Shown piece after piece: positions 1-7,939 of a stretch of 64,000 nt of DNA. A model generated the notes under the pieces. The model was not told where the DNA came from. It saw only the letters and a program-made list of their open reading frames with translations, and searched no databases. Location: positions 248,001 to 312,000 of the forward strand of contig CAWCDI010000002.1 in assembly GCA_963794415.1 (NCBI GenBank), in the 5' to 3' direction. Source of the stretch: CAVPTL01 sp963794415 (lineage in GTDB: Bacteria > Actinomycetota > Thermoleophilia > Gaiellales > JAICJC01). The first letter of the stretch is position 1; each line of letters opens with the position of its first letter. Position numbers and translations under genes: made by a program.

Positions 1-298
1 GGAACCCCGCGTGCTCCCACATCTGGAGGCCGCCGGCGAGGTTGCGCGCGTCGTAGCCGCGCTCGACCAGGGCGTCGGCGACCTGCCCGCTGCGCGCCCC
101 CGAGCGGCACACGATCAGGAGCGGCCCCGACGGCAGCTCATCGAGGCGTCCGCCGAGCTGGCCGATGGGGATCCAGAGCGACCCTGCAAGCCTGCCGGCC
201 TCCCACTCGTACGGCTCGCGCACGTCGAGGGCCGAGACCTCGCCCTCGTCGAGCTGGCGCCGGGCCTCCTGGGGACTGATCTCGGGCGCTGAGTGCAT
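1..298 (-). CDS. Rhodanese-domain protein, 3' end cut by window
   Basis: Single-domain rhodanese (sulfurtransferase fold), probably cytoplasmic. Translating the minus strand from the ATG at 296-298 gives an N-terminal segment with LDVREPYEWEAGRLAGS, the usual DVR(E)xxE(W/F)xxGHIxGA region, and then the active-site loop CRSGARS with the catalytic Cys of single-domain rhodaneses. The frame stays open to base 1, so the last residues and the stop lie outside the window. About 99 residues are visible, close to the full length of a GlpE/PspE-like domain. The substrate cannot be inferred. Confidence 0.85.
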   Translation of the reverse strand, partial: MHSAPEISPQEARRQLDEGEVSALDVREPYEWEAGRLAGSLWIPIGQLGGRLDELPSGPLLIVCRSGARSGQVADALVERGYDARNLAGGLQMWEHAGF

Positions 299-315
299 CT
301 ACTCCAAAGCGTAGA

Positions 316-1410
316 TCAGGCGGGGCCGGGGCGGGTAGCGCCCACGAACGTGCTGGTGAACCACGGATCCGAGAGCGACTCGAGCCGCACCACATCGCCG
401 GTGTGCGGCGCGTGCAGCAGGAGGCCGTTGCCGGCGTAGATGCCGACGTGGCCCAGGTCGTGGAAGAAGAGCAAGTCGCCGATCTGCAGCTTGTCGATGT
501 CGAGCGTCGGGCCCTCCTCCACCACAGGGCCGAGCGCGTACTGCGCAGCGGCGAAGTGCGGGAGCGACACGCCGTGATGGGCCCAGAGCCACATCACGAG
601 GCCCGAGCAGTCGAAGCCCTGGGGTGAGGCGCCGCCCCACACGTAGGGCACGCCCATCTGCTTGAGGCCCTCCAGCACGACCGTGTCGCGAAGCTCGGCG
701 CCGGGGTCTGCCCGGTTGGCCTTCTGGTCGGCCATGATCCACGATCGCGCTGCCAGCGCGAGCTTTCCCTGGCCGATGGAGTCGGCGCCCTTGATGACGG
801 AGACCTCGGTGCCGAGCTCGGTGAGCAGCGCGTGGCGCTTCTTCAGCATCCGCTGGATCTGCACGCGGCGAAATGCGAGCTGCGCCTTCTGCTTGCGCGT
901 GTCCTTGCGCTCGCGGTAGAGCTGGGTCTGCTCGACGGCGATCGCGTCGCGGTCGGCCTGGATCGCGACGACGGCCTCGCTGATGGCCTGGTCGGTGCGG
1001 CGCTTGTAGTCGATGCCGTTGGCGACCTGCGAGAGGCTCCGGGCACCCAGCACGATGGCCATCTCCTGCGTGTTGCCGCCCTTGTACTGGGTCACGAGAA
1101 GCCCGGCGAGCGACTTCTGCTCGGCGGCGAGCTTCTTCTCGGCCGCGTGCAGCGCGTTGGTGTTCTTGATGATCTCCCCGTGCAGCATGGAGAGCTGCCA
1201 GACCGCCTTGTCGTACTGCTCGGTGACCTGTTCCGAACGCAGATCGAGCTTGTTCACCTGAGCTCGCACGTGGGCGAGCTGTTTCTGCTTGTGCTGAAGC
1301 AGGGTGTCAGCCGAGGCGGGATGAGGGGCGACGGCAGAGAGCGAGACCGCCAGAACCGCAGCTATGGCACCGACCACCCCCAACCGCCGGTGGCACGAGT
1401 ACCGACGCAT
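316..1410 (-). CDS. Secreted NlpC/P60 peptidoglycan endopeptidase with coiled-coil N-terminus
   Basis: A 364-residue exported cell-wall hydrolase. Residues 1-35 form a signal peptide (MRRYSCHRR, then a hydrophobic stretch ending ASA). Residues 36-230 are a charged coiled coil like that of RipA/PcsB-type hydrolases, and the C-terminal 110 residues are an NlpC/P60 domain. The catalytic Cys is C268 in GFDCSG, the His is in GHVGIYAG near 321 and the third polar residue is probably His333. The family cleaves D-gamma-glutamyl-diaminopimelate bonds in stem peptides, typically during cell separation. A longer in-frame ORF reaches 1836, but the start at 1410 is chosen because it opens directly onto the signal peptide. 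It sits 17 bases downstream of the rhodanese start and may not be co-transcribed with it. Confidence 0.9.
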   Translation of the reverse strand: MRRYSCHRRLGVVGAIAAVLAVSLSAVAPHPASADTLLQHKQKQLAHVRAQVNKLDLRSEQVTEQYDKAVWQLSMLHGEIIKNTNALHAAEKKLAAEQKSLAGLLVTQYKGGNTQEMAIVLGARSLSQVANGIDYKRRTDQAISEAVVAIQADRDAIAVEQTQLYRERKDTRKQKAQLAFRRVQIQRMLKKRHALLTELGTEVSVIKGADSIGQGKLALAARSWIMADQKANRADPGAELRDTVVLEGLKQMGVPYVWGGASPQGFDCSGLVMWLWAHHGVSLPHFAAAQYALGPVVEEGPTLDIDKLQIGDLLFFHDLGHVGIYAGNGLLLHAPHTGDVVRLESLSDPWFTSTFVGATRPGPA

Positions 1411-1503
1411 TACAGAAATTGTCGGCAGGCCCGGTGAAAAACTTGAGAAGCGCCCTTCACCCGGCAGCTCCCCCTCAAGCCGGGCGTCGGATTGGCCGAC
1501 AAG

Positions 1504-1860
1504 ATGGCCGTGCGCATCATCATCCCCTGTCATCGGTGCTCCGAGCCCAAGCGTCCGCTGTCGCCCTGTGAGGCCTGCGGCATGCCCGCCGACACCAGCG
1601 CCGACGTGAGCGCGTGGCGGCTCGCCCTCCATGCGCAGTACATGGCCCGCATCACGGCGCGGCCGGAGATGCGCGAGCCCGAGGTGATGAGGACCAGCGG
1701 GAGCCCTGTCCGGCTCCACATCGACGTCGATCCGGGCGATCCGTTCGAGGTGCTCGCCGACGGCGCGACGCTCACGCTCGAGCCGCTCTTTCCCCACGCG
1801 GGCCCGCGCTCGTTCGACTGGGAAGACAGCGACCACCGCCGCCTGCGGCGCGCCTCGTAG
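1504..1860 (+). CDS. Small hypothetical protein with paired CxxC motifs
   Basis: About 118 residues with two CxxC pairs close to the N-terminus (CHRC, then CEAC eleven residues on), so probably a small zinc-binding knuckle. The rest is charged and has no motif I recognise. The plus-strand reading is favoured over the shorter opposite-strand ORF because third codon positions are strongly G/C. The start is uncertain: ATG at 1504 is used, but an in-frame TTG at 1492 is possible and no clear ribosome-binding site is visible. It converges on the propeller gene with a 3-base gap. Confidence 0.55.
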   Translation: MAVRIIIPCHRCSEPKRPLSPCEACGMPADTSADVSAWRLALHAQYMARITARPEMREPEVMRTSGSPVRLHIDVDPGDPFEVLADGATLTLEPLFPHAGPRSFDWEDSDHRRLRRAS

Positions 1861-1863
1861 CGC

Positions 1864-3180
1864 TCACTTCGCGATCGCGATCGTGCGTGTGACGAGCGCG
1901 ACGGCGCTACCGTTTCGGCTCACCATCTGGCCGGTGAACACGCGCGTGGTACTGGTGCCCGCCCCATCGACGACGCGCACCGAGACCACGTGCTTGCCTG
2001 CGCGCTTGTAGACGTGCTTCACCACTCCCGTGGTGGTGGAGGCGCCCGTGCCGTCGCCAAACCGCCACACGTAGCTCGCGATGGGGCTCGTCTGCCCGTA
2101 TGACCCGCGTGCGTCAAGCGTGGTCGCCTTGCCTGCACGGGCCAGGGTGATTTTGAGCGCCGCCACCGGAGGCTGATCGGGCGTGAGGGCGATGCCCGCC
2201 AGGTTGGCGGCGGAGATCGCAGTGCCCACGGCATTGGTCGCAACGCCGATGGGCCGCACGAAGGCGGAGAACCGGTCGGCGATGAACGCACGCTTGCCGT
2301 CGGGGGTGAACGCCACCCCGAGGCCGTCGCCGCTCGTTGGGTCGTTCGCGCTGACCGAGACCGCCGGGCGCGCGGTACGGCTAACGAGGTCGATGGGCAC
2401 CACGTCGCTCGTGCGCGAGAGCGTGACGTAGGCGTGCACGCCGGTGGGTGAGATGGCGAGCTGCGAGGGGCCGCCGTCGGGAATCGGGATCGGCGTGCCG
2501 ACCGCGCCGGTCGCGACGGTGATCGGCACGAGACCGCCCACGCTGAGCGCGACCCACGCGGTGGTGCCGTCGGGCGTGATGGCGATCGACGCAGGCAGCC
2601 GGCTCACCGGGATGGTGGTGATCGGAGCGTGGCCCTTCAGATCGACGACCAGCACCGAGTAGCCCGCGCCGATATAGGCCTTCGCCCCGTCGGGCGTGAT
2701 CGCAAGCGTTCCATTACGCGGGTAGTCAGGCAGGACGATGGGCGTGCCGGCGACGCGCGTCGCGACATTGACGGGGTAGAGCAGATCGACCTCCGGGTCA
2801 GGAGGCGAGACCTCATCGGTGGTCACGTAGAGCGTCGCGCCGTCGGGGCTGAGCGCGATCGAGGTGACCCACCCGGTGAGGCCGGTCACGGCCGGGCCGG
2901 CGGTGTTGGTCGTGAGGTTCGCCGAGGTCACCTGCGTATCCGAGGCCGTGAATGCCGTCCGGCCGTCGGGAGTGACGACGATGCTCCCGCCTACGAACCC
3001 ATGGATCGATGCAGTCAGCGCGCTGGTGGCCGGCGCCATCCGCTGGAGGCCGGCGGAGGTGCTGAAAACCACGTCTGCGGGTCGCAGCGCGGGTCGCGCC
3101 GCCGCTGCCCCGGCGCTCGCCGAGAGCGCTGCCCCCATCACCACGGCTGCCGCGGCCGCGAGTCGTATCCGTCCTCGCAT
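1864..3180 (-). CDS. Secreted YVTN-type beta-propeller with C-terminal PKD domain (copy A)
   Basis: A 438-residue exported protein. The signal peptide covers residues 1-28 (MRGRIRLAAAAAVVMGAALS, cleavage after an Ala-rich stretch). The body repeats a blade pattern with I(A/S)xTPDGxxAYV or LSPDGATLYV about every 45 residues, typical of seven-bladed YVTN/NHL propellers. Residues 345-415 form a PKD domain (YVWRFGDGT, then KHVYKRAGKHVVSVRV). Such proteins act outside the cell as adhesins or binding scaffolds; no catalytic residues are visible. It lies 9 bases after a paralogue with the same architecture and signal peptide, so the pair is a tandem duplication and probably one transcript. The start has a GGGAGC ribosome-binding site. 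Confidence 0.85.
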   Translation of the reverse strand: MRGRIRLAAAAAVVMGAALSASAGAAAARPALRPADVVFSTSAGLQRMAPATSALTASIHGFVGGSIVVTPDGRTAFTASDTQVTSANLTTNTAGPAVTGLTGWVTSIALSPDGATLYVTTDEVSPPDPEVDLLYPVNVATRVAGTPIVLPDYPRNGTLAITPDGAKAYIGAGYSVLVVDLKGHAPITTIPVSRLPASIAITPDGTTAWVALSVGGLVPITVATGAVGTPIPIPDGGPSQLAISPTGVHAYVTLSRTSDVVPIDLVSRTARPAVSVSANDPTSGDGLGVAFTPDGKRAFIADRFSAFVRPIGVATNAVGTAISAANLAGIALTPDQPPVAALKITLARAGKATTLDARGSYGQTSPIASYVWRFGDGTGASTTTGVVKHVYKRAGKHVVSVRVVDGAGTSTTRVFTGQMVSRNGSAVALVTRTIAIAK

Positions 3181-3189
3181 GTGTGCTCC

Positions 3190-4500
3190 CTACCTCTTGA
3201 TGGTGATCGTCTGGCTGGTCAGGGCCAGGGCGCTGCCGTTGCGCAGCACCGACTGGCCCGTGAACACCCGCGTCGTGCTGGTGCCCGTGGCATCGGTCAC
3301 GCGCACCGAGACGACGAACTTGCCCGCCCGCTTGAACACGTGCTTCACCGCCGGGTTCGTGGTGGTGGTGCCGGTCCCGTCGCCAAACCGCCACACGTAG
3401 CTCGCGATGGCCGCTGTCTGGCCGTACGAGGCGCCCGCGTCGAGAATGGAGGCCTTGCCGGCGCGCGCGGCGCTCACCTTCAGCTTCGCGACAGGCGACT
3501 GGCTCGGGATGGCTTCGACGCTGACCGGGCCGCCCACCGAAACGGGTGCAGTCGCCAGGCCCGTCGCGAGCACGACCGGGGTGACCGCATCGGTGACATG
3601 GTCGGCGACGTAGGCGCGCTTGCCGTCGGGCGTCACCGCCACCATGAACGGCAGCTGAGAGAGGTCGGTCGATCCGCGCACCGGGATTGGCGTCCCAGCG
3701 GTCGCCGTCGAGAGGTTCACCGGCAGGACCTCGCCCGAGATCTCGAGCGAGACGTAGGCGTGCACCCCGTCGGGCGCGAGCGCGATGTCCGCCGGCAACT
3801 CATCCGGCACCGGGATGGTGGCCGTCTGGGCACCGGTTGCGACGCTGAACGCCACGAGCCCACCGTGTCCGAGGAGCACCCACACCGTCTTCCCGTCGGG
3901 TGTGATCGCGATGGCGCTGGGGAGGTTGTAGAGCGGGACGGCCGGCGAGACCACACCGCTTTTCAGGTCGACCGAGACCAGCTCCGTGCTCACGCCCACG
4001 TAGGCGCGCGAGCCGTCGGGGGTGATCGCGAGCGCGCCCTTCTTCGGTTGATCGGGAAGCACCACGGGCGTGCCCGGCGTGCCCGTCGCCACGGGCACAG
4101 CGGTCAGTTGGTATCGCGACGAGTCCTGTGCCAACGAAGCCGTCGAGGCGTAGAGCGTTGCGCCGTCGGGACTCAGCGCGAGCCCGCGGATGTCACCCGT
4201 GAGCGTGGCGAGCGTCCGGGACGTCCCCGTATTGAGATCGACGCGGGAGATGGTCGCGTCCGTCGCGGTGAACGCCGTCTTGCCGTCGGGTGAGACCACC
4301 ACGCTGTCGGCCCGCGGGCCGCTGATGAACGACCCCGTCACGCCGGTGGCCGCGACGATCGGCTGAAGCCCGCTCCCCGTTCCGACCAGCACCCGGCTCG
4401 GCACCAGGACGGGCTTCGCCGCCGCCAGGCTGCCCCCAGCCGGCAGCGCCAGGCTCAGCAGTAGGGCGGCAACCGCCGCGCCTCGAACTCTTCCCCGCAT
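3190..4500 (-). CDS. Secreted YVTN-type beta-propeller with C-terminal PKD domain (copy B)
   Basis: A 436-residue paralogue of the next gene in the same order of parts: signal peptide (MRGRVRGAAVAALLLSLALP), propeller blades with repeated ITPDG and LSPDG motifs, and a PKD domain with YVWRFGDGTG near residue 368. The PKD domains and final beta-strands of the two copies are the most alike; the propeller blades have drifted further. It is the first gene of the pair, with a GGAGC ribosome-binding site and the promoter at 4538-4566. Function is unknown beyond an extracellular binding or structural role. There is no sorting signal or transmembrane anchor, so it is probably released or held non-covalently. 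Confidence 0.85.
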   Translation of the reverse strand: MRGRVRGAAVAALLLSLALPAGGSLAAAKPVLVPSRVLVGTGSGLQPIVAATGVTGSFISGPRADSVVVSPDGKTAFTATDATISRVDLNTGTSRTLATLTGDIRGLALSPDGATLYASTASLAQDSSRYQLTAVPVATGTPGTPVVLPDQPKKGALAITPDGSRAYVGVSTELVSVDLKSGVVSPAVPLYNLPSAIAITPDGKTVWVLLGHGGLVAFSVATGAQTATIPVPDELPADIALAPDGVHAYVSLEISGEVLPVNLSTATAGTPIPVRGSTDLSQLPFMVAVTPDGKRAYVADHVTDAVTPVVLATGLATAPVSVGGPVSVEAIPSQSPVAKLKVSAARAGKASILDAGASYGQTAAIASYVWRFGDGTGTTTTNPAVKHVFKRAGKFVVSVRVTDATGTSTTRVFTGQSVLRNGSALALTSQTITIKR

Positions 4501-4537
4501 GTGGTGCTCCTCGGACGTTTACGACTCAGAATGCGTA

Positions 4538-4566
4538 ATCGTACGATCAAGGAGCAACATGAGCAA
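4538..4566 (-). promoter_or_regulatory. Sigma-70-like promoter for the propeller pair
   Basis: On the minus strand a -35 TTGCTC (4566-4561) and a -10 TACGAT (4543-4538) are separated by 17 bases, leaving a short leader before the start at 4500. The -10 is embedded in the perfect palindrome ATCGTACGAT (4538-4547). The -35 overlaps a small hairpin with arms TGAGC/GCTCA and loop AAAA (4560-4573), which may serve the upstream dCMP deaminase transcript. The palindrome is a candidate operator. Confidence 0.5.
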
Positions 4567-4582
4567 AAGCTCACGGTGATTG

Positions 4583-5119
4583 TTACACGGAGCGCAGATC
4601 GAGCAGGCTCTGGGGCAGCTCGAGCGGGTCAACCGCCACCCCGTGAGAGCGCATCTCATCGAGCAGCGCGGCGTAGGCGGCAGCCTCCACCGGCACCTTC
4701 GGCGTCCACTCATTCAGGTACCGCACGCCCGTGACGCCGGCCTGGTAGAGCTCCTTCAGGCAGCCGAAGCAGGGCCGAAGCGTCGAGTAACAGGTGGCGC
4801 CGTTGGCCGTGTACCCGAGCTTTGCCGCCTGCAGCACGGCGTTCTGCTCGGCGTGCACGCAGATGCAGACGTCGTACCCTCGCCCCGCCTCGTAGTCCTC
4901 GGGATGGGCACAGCGGTGGCAGCCACCCTCATCGCAGTTGGTGAATCCTGTGGGCGTGCCGTTGTACCCGGTCGCGATGATCCGCTGATCCGCCACCAGG
5001 ATCGCGCCGACGTGGCGGCCCAGGCAGTTCGCGCGCTCGCGGGTCGCCACGGCCAGGAGCATGAAGTACTGCTCCTGCGTGGGGCGGACCTCGGAGCGGC
5101 GATGGTCGGAGTGCGGCAC
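4583..5119 (-). CDS. Deoxycytidylate (dCMP) deaminase family protein
   Basis: A 178-residue zinc-dependent deaminase of the dCMP deaminase/ComEB group, which converts dCMP to dUMP for thymidylate synthesis. Zinc ligands and the catalytic Glu are visible: H89-A-E91 in CVHAEQNAV, and C117/C120 in LRPCFGC. A Cys/His-rich insert (residues 62-72, CDEGGCHRCAH) matches the second zinc site of bacterial dCMP deaminases. The frame is open further upstream, but the GTG at 5119 is chosen because it lies 11 bases after the stop of the preceding gene and gives the usual family N-terminus. It is probably co-transcribed with the glycosidase gene upstream. Confidence 0.85.
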   Translation of the reverse strand: MPHSDHRRSEVRPTQEQYFMLLAVATRERANCLGRHVGAILVADQRIIATGYNGTPTGFTNCDEGGCHRCAHPEDYEAGRGYDVCICVHAEQNAVLQAAKLGYTANGATCYSTLRPCFGCLKELYQAGVTGVRYLNEWTPKVPVEAAAYAALLDEMRSHGVAVDPLELPQSLLDLRSV

Positions 5120-5130
5120 AACCGGGCACC

Positions 5131-6135
5131 CTACCGTGCCAGGATCTGAGCCAGATCGATTCCCTCGTCGTTCAGGACGCCATACCCGCTGCCGGTGGCG
5201 AGCTGCCACGTGCCCGGGCCCTGCCACCGCGCCCAGCTATAGCCCTTCTGGGCCATCAGCGTGGTGAGCTGATCCTGGAACACCGACCCGTGCGGATCGG
5301 TCGCCTGGGCCTCGAACTCACCCACGATCACCGGCCGCTTGAGCGTCTTCACCCAGCGATCGACGTAGGCGAGGTGCGCGGCCTGATCGGCCGAGGTGCC
5401 CTGGTAGTCGTCGATGAGATTGTTGGTCATCTGGTTGGACGGCCTGATGGTGGTCTCGCCGTCGGCGGAGTAGCCGTCCTGGTCTCCCGTGAGGCACCCG
5501 CAGAACTGGTCGTGGAAGTCGAGCACCAGGTGATGGGTGTCCCCGAAGTCGTGCAGCTTCGCATGCCGCAGACCCAGATCCCAGCCGCCGCGCAGCATCA
5601 CGACGATCGCCCGCTGCTTGTCGATCGCACGCACGTCGGTGATCAGCTGCGACTCCCACCGGATGACCTCCTCGGTGCCCGCCGCCGTGGACGACGCGCC
5701 CTGCGGCTCGTTCCAGAGCTCGTAGCCCATCACGTCGGAGTACCCGTCGTAGCGGTTGACCATCATGTTGACGAAGGGCTCGTAGTCGGGCAGCGAGCTC
5801 GCGGACGTCCACCAGTCGGCACCCGTGTTGGCTCTGCCCAGGCCGGCATCGGGTTGGCGGTGGTGATGTGGAAGTCGCAGCAGCATCTGGACGCGGTCGG
5901 CCTGGTACTCCTGCACCTCGGCGTCGAGCTTGGCCAGTGGAGCGGGATCGAACGTGCCCTGGGACGACTCGATATCGGCCCAGTCGATGCGGATGCGGAC
6001 GAAGTTGACGTTGCCGAGCTTGTCGACGATTGTCGGCGTGTTGTCGCCGGGAACGTCAACGCCGCGGAGCACGATGGGCGCCCCGGCCTCCATGAACTGG
6101 GTGTTGTGCGTGATGACGACGGGAGGTGTGAACAT
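5131..6135 (-). CDS. GH5-like (cellulase-fold) glycoside hydrolase, possible internal double frameshift
   Basis: A 334-residue TIM-barrel retaining glycosidase of the GH5/cellulase superfamily. The acid/base Glu is in YELWNEP and the nucleophile Glu probably in VGEFEAQ; LVLDFHDQF is another barrel-strand end. No signal peptide is present, so it acts in the cytoplasm or is exported unconventionally. Residues encoded by about 5877-5830 read RLPHHHRQPDAGLGRA, unlike the family, while the +1 frame over the same bases reads DFHITTANPMPAWAE, which looks like a barrel motif; a compensated pair of one-base shifts would explain this. The start ATG lies 6 bases from a -10 hexamer (leaderless). Confidence 0.75.
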   Translation of the reverse strand: MFTPPVVITHNTQFMEAGAPIVLRGVDVPGDNTPTIVDKLGNVNFVRIRIDWADIESSQGTFDPAPLAKLDAEVQEYQADRVQMLLRLPHHHRQPDAGLGRANTGADWWTSASSLPDYEPFVNMMVNRYDGYSDVMGYELWNEPQGASSTAAGTEEVIRWESQLITDVRAIDKQRAIVVMLRGGWDLGLRHAKLHDFGDTHHLVLDFHDQFCGCLTGDQDGYSADGETTIRPSNQMTNNLIDDYQGTSADQAAHLAYVDRWVKTLKRPVIVGEFEAQATDPHGSVFQDQLTTLMAQKGYSWARWQGPGTWQLATGSGYGVLNDEGIDLAQILAR

Positions 6136-6141
6136 GCGGCG

Positions 6142-6169
6142 ATCATACCTCGCCGAACTAGGTAGTCAA
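6142..6169 (-). promoter_or_regulatory. Near-consensus promoter for the glycosidase gene, leaderless
   Basis: Minus strand: -35 TTGACT (6169-6164), 16-base spacer, -10 TATGAT (6147-6142), then 6 bases and the ATG at 6135. It is the closest match to a housekeeping promoter in the window and predicts a transcript that starts at or beside the start codon. Confidence 0.7.
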
Positions 6170-6179
6170 CCCGCTTGTG

Positions 6180-6185
6180 TAAAAT
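6180..6185 (+). promoter_or_regulatory. -10 element, leaderless start of the 6192 gene
   Basis: TAAAAT followed by 6 bases and the ATG at 6192. There is no ribosome-binding site between, so the transcript probably begins at the start codon. It is back to back with the glycosidase promoter; the two -10 hexamers are 32 bases apart. Confidence 0.5.
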
Positions 6186-6191
6186 CAACAC

Positions 6192-7007
6192 ATGATACGT
6201 GCCGATTTTTGCGCCAGATGCCGTCGCGAGGCGGATGACACCCGGCCGCAGTGGCGCGCGATCGGCGACGATCTGGTGTGCCCGCACTGCCTCTCGCCGC
6301 TCGAGGCGGACACCGCGCCCCGGGCGCCGGTCTCGCCCATCTCGCGGTACGTGAAGGTGCTGAAGCGCGACCTCGACACCGGCCCGGTGCAGCGCCGGCG
6401 CATCGTCAGCGAGGTGGAAGGGCACCTGCGCGACATCGCCGCGGAGGAGACCAGCGCCCACGATCTGTCGCAGTGGCAGAGCGAACGGCTGGCGATCGCG
6501 CGGGTCGGCGACATCGACGCGATCGTGGGCGGGTACGAGCTCGGACGGCCGCCCGGCCGGCGCCGGCACCGGCTGCGGATCATCTGGATGGCCGGCCTCG
6601 TCGTTGCCGCCTGCACGGCCATCGTCCTGGTGCACGATCACGAGCGGGCACATGCCACAGCGACGCCGCCCTGCGTCCTGGGTCTGCCGCGCGCCCCGAA
6701 CGCGGCGGCGCCGCATGTGATCGCACTGCCGGCGAGCGGATCAACCGCCGCCGGGGTCTCGCTGCACTTCACGCTGCCCGCAAAGGCGCTCTGCGTGAGC
6801 ATGCGGATCTACAAGGATCCCGCCGCCGGGTGGATCGCGCTCAAGAACCGGCACAATCCCAACCTCGGCACGCATGCGTTCACGTGGATGGGCGAGACGC
6901 GCGACGGCGAGCACATCACCCGCAGCCGGTACTACTGGCAGGTGGTGGTGACGTGGCCGTCGGGCGCGATCACGCGCTCGGACGTCGCCCCGATCGACGT
7001 CACCTAG
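6192..7007 (+). CDS. Membrane-anchored protein: zinc ribbon, HAAS-like domain, TM helix, extracellular domain
   Basis: 271 residues. C7/C10 and C30/C33 form a zinc ribbon at the N-terminus. Residues 50-115 are helical and resemble the HAAS/permease-prefix pattern (RYVKVLKRDL, then VEGHLRDIAAEE). A single transmembrane helix covers residues 129-147, preceded by the basic run RRRHRLR, so the ribbon is cytoplasmic. The C-terminal 120 residues are a beta-rich outer domain (LHFTLPAKALCVSMRIY, YYWQVVVTWPSG) like FlgD or Ig-fold sheets. It may link an outside domain to a cytoplasmic partner; no known function. It converges with and overlaps the end of the SGNH hydrolase by 8 bases. Confidence 0.75.
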   Translation: MIRADFCARCRREADDTRPQWRAIGDDLVCPHCLSPLEADTAPRAPVSPISRYVKVLKRDLDTGPVQRRRIVSEVEGHLRDIAAEETSAHDLSQWQSERLAIARVGDIDAIVGGYELGRPPGRRRHRLRIIWMAGLVVAACTAIVLVHDHERAHATATPPCVLGLPRAPNAAAPHVIALPASGSTAAGVSLHFTLPAKALCVSMRIYKDPAAGWIALKNRHNPNLGTHAFTWMGETRDGEHITRSRYYWQVVVTWPSGAITRSDVAPIDVT

Positions 7008-7618
7008 AGAGCGCCGCCGCCACGGCCTCGCCGATAGCCCGGTGGTTTGCCGCGTCGAAGTGGACGCCGTCGAGCGGGCTCGACTCTGCCACGCCGCGCA
7101 GGTCGAGCAGGTCGAGGCCGCGGCCGGCGGCCATCGCCGCGAACGCCTCGGAGAACTGGAGGGACGCCGCCAGGGCCTCGGCGGGCGCCGGGCTCGTCAT
7201 CGGCGGTCTCGGCAAACGGCGGCGGCACGACCACCAGCACGCCCGGCGCCGCCGATCCCGGCCCGGACTCGCTCTCGGCCACGATGCCGGCCAGCTCGCC
7301 CACGCCCACCGCGGCGTCGATCGCCGAGACCGACGGCAGCCACACGTCGTTGGTGCCCAGGTAGATGACCACCACGTCGATCGGCGCCTGGCTCGCGAGG
7401 CACACCGGCAGGAACGGCCGGCCGTTGAGGATCGGCTCGCCCGGCACGTCGAACACCGAGGTGCGGCCGTTGAGACCCTCCTCGACGACTCTCGCGGACG
7501 CGCCCAGCCGGGCACCCAGCACGCCGGGCCAGCGCTCGCCGGGCGCAAGGCGCTCACCGTTCTCGGGTGAGTAGCCCCACGTGTTGGAGTCGCCGTAGCA
7601 GAGGATCGTGCGCACCAT
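7000..7618 (-). pseudogene. GDSL/SGNH-family hydrolase with one-base frameshift
   Basis: The N-terminal frame starts at the ATG 7618 and carries block I (CYGDSNTWG, nucleophile Ser), block II Gly and block III (YLGTNDVW). After about residue 140 it degrades into Arg/Pro-rich sequence and stops at 7004. From about 7200 the adjacent frame continues the family sequence (PAEALAASLQFSEAFAAMA) and holds block V DGVHFD with the catalytic His, ending at 7000. Skipping one base in the C/G run near 7181-7200 restores a complete protein of 205 residues. It is either a true recent inactivation or a one-base sequencing error. An intact copy would be an esterase/lipase or acetylhydrolase. Confidence 0.8.
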
Positions 7619-7627
7619 CGGCGCAGT

Positions 7628-7852
7628 CTATGACGAGAGCCACCGGGTGTGGTCGACGGTGCGCACGGTGGGCACCTGCGTCTCGGAGCCCGGCGCATCG
7701 CCGTTCTGGTGCACGATCCACGCGCCGTTGATGCGGATGCGGTTGAGGAGCGCCACCGCCGTGTTCTTGGCCTGCTCCTCGGAGTCGGCCTCGAAATGTG
7801 CATAGAGCGCCTGACCGCGATCGCCCCAGCCGTACTCGATTCGGAATCTCAC
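7628..7852 (-). CDS. Small hypothetical protein, 74 residues
   Basis: 74 residues starting at GTG 7852 with a GGAGG ribosome-binding site 4 bases upstream. The sequence (MRFRIEYGWGDRGQALYAHF, later AWIVHQNGD) suggests a small alpha/beta fold; no motif is recognised. It is preceded by the long inverted repeat at 7859-7912, whose near arm runs into the ribosome-binding site, so expression is probably controlled there. Confidence 0.6.
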   Translation of the reverse strand: MRFRIEYGWGDRGQALYAHFEADSEEQAKNTAVALLNRIRINGAWIVHQNGDAPGSETQVPTVRTVDHTRWLSS

Positions 7853-7858
7853 ATCGCC

Positions 7859-7912
7859 TCCGCTACCTCGTTACCCATCGCTCAATACTACAATGCATAA
7901 CGAGGTAGCGGA
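7859..7912. repeat. Perfect 15-bp inverted repeat with 24-base loop
   Basis: Left arm TCCGCTACCTCGTTA (7859-7873) and right arm TAACGAGGTAGCGGA (7898-7912) are perfect complements. The loop contains a minus-strand TAGTAT that could be a -10 hexamer. Read on the minus strand, the second arm ends in GCGGA, which overlaps the GGAGG ribosome-binding site of the 74-residue gene. It could be an attenuator hairpin, a pair of operator half-sites around a promoter, or a T-less terminator for the sigma operon that ends at 7940. Confidence 0.75.
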
Positions 7913-7939
7913 AGACCTCCGCGCAAGATGTTGCCTGGA

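Noticed and set aside
1411..1836. N-terminal extension of the NlpC/P60 protein
   Set aside because: The extension would put a signal peptide in the middle of the protein and overlaps the plus-strand zinc-motif gene.
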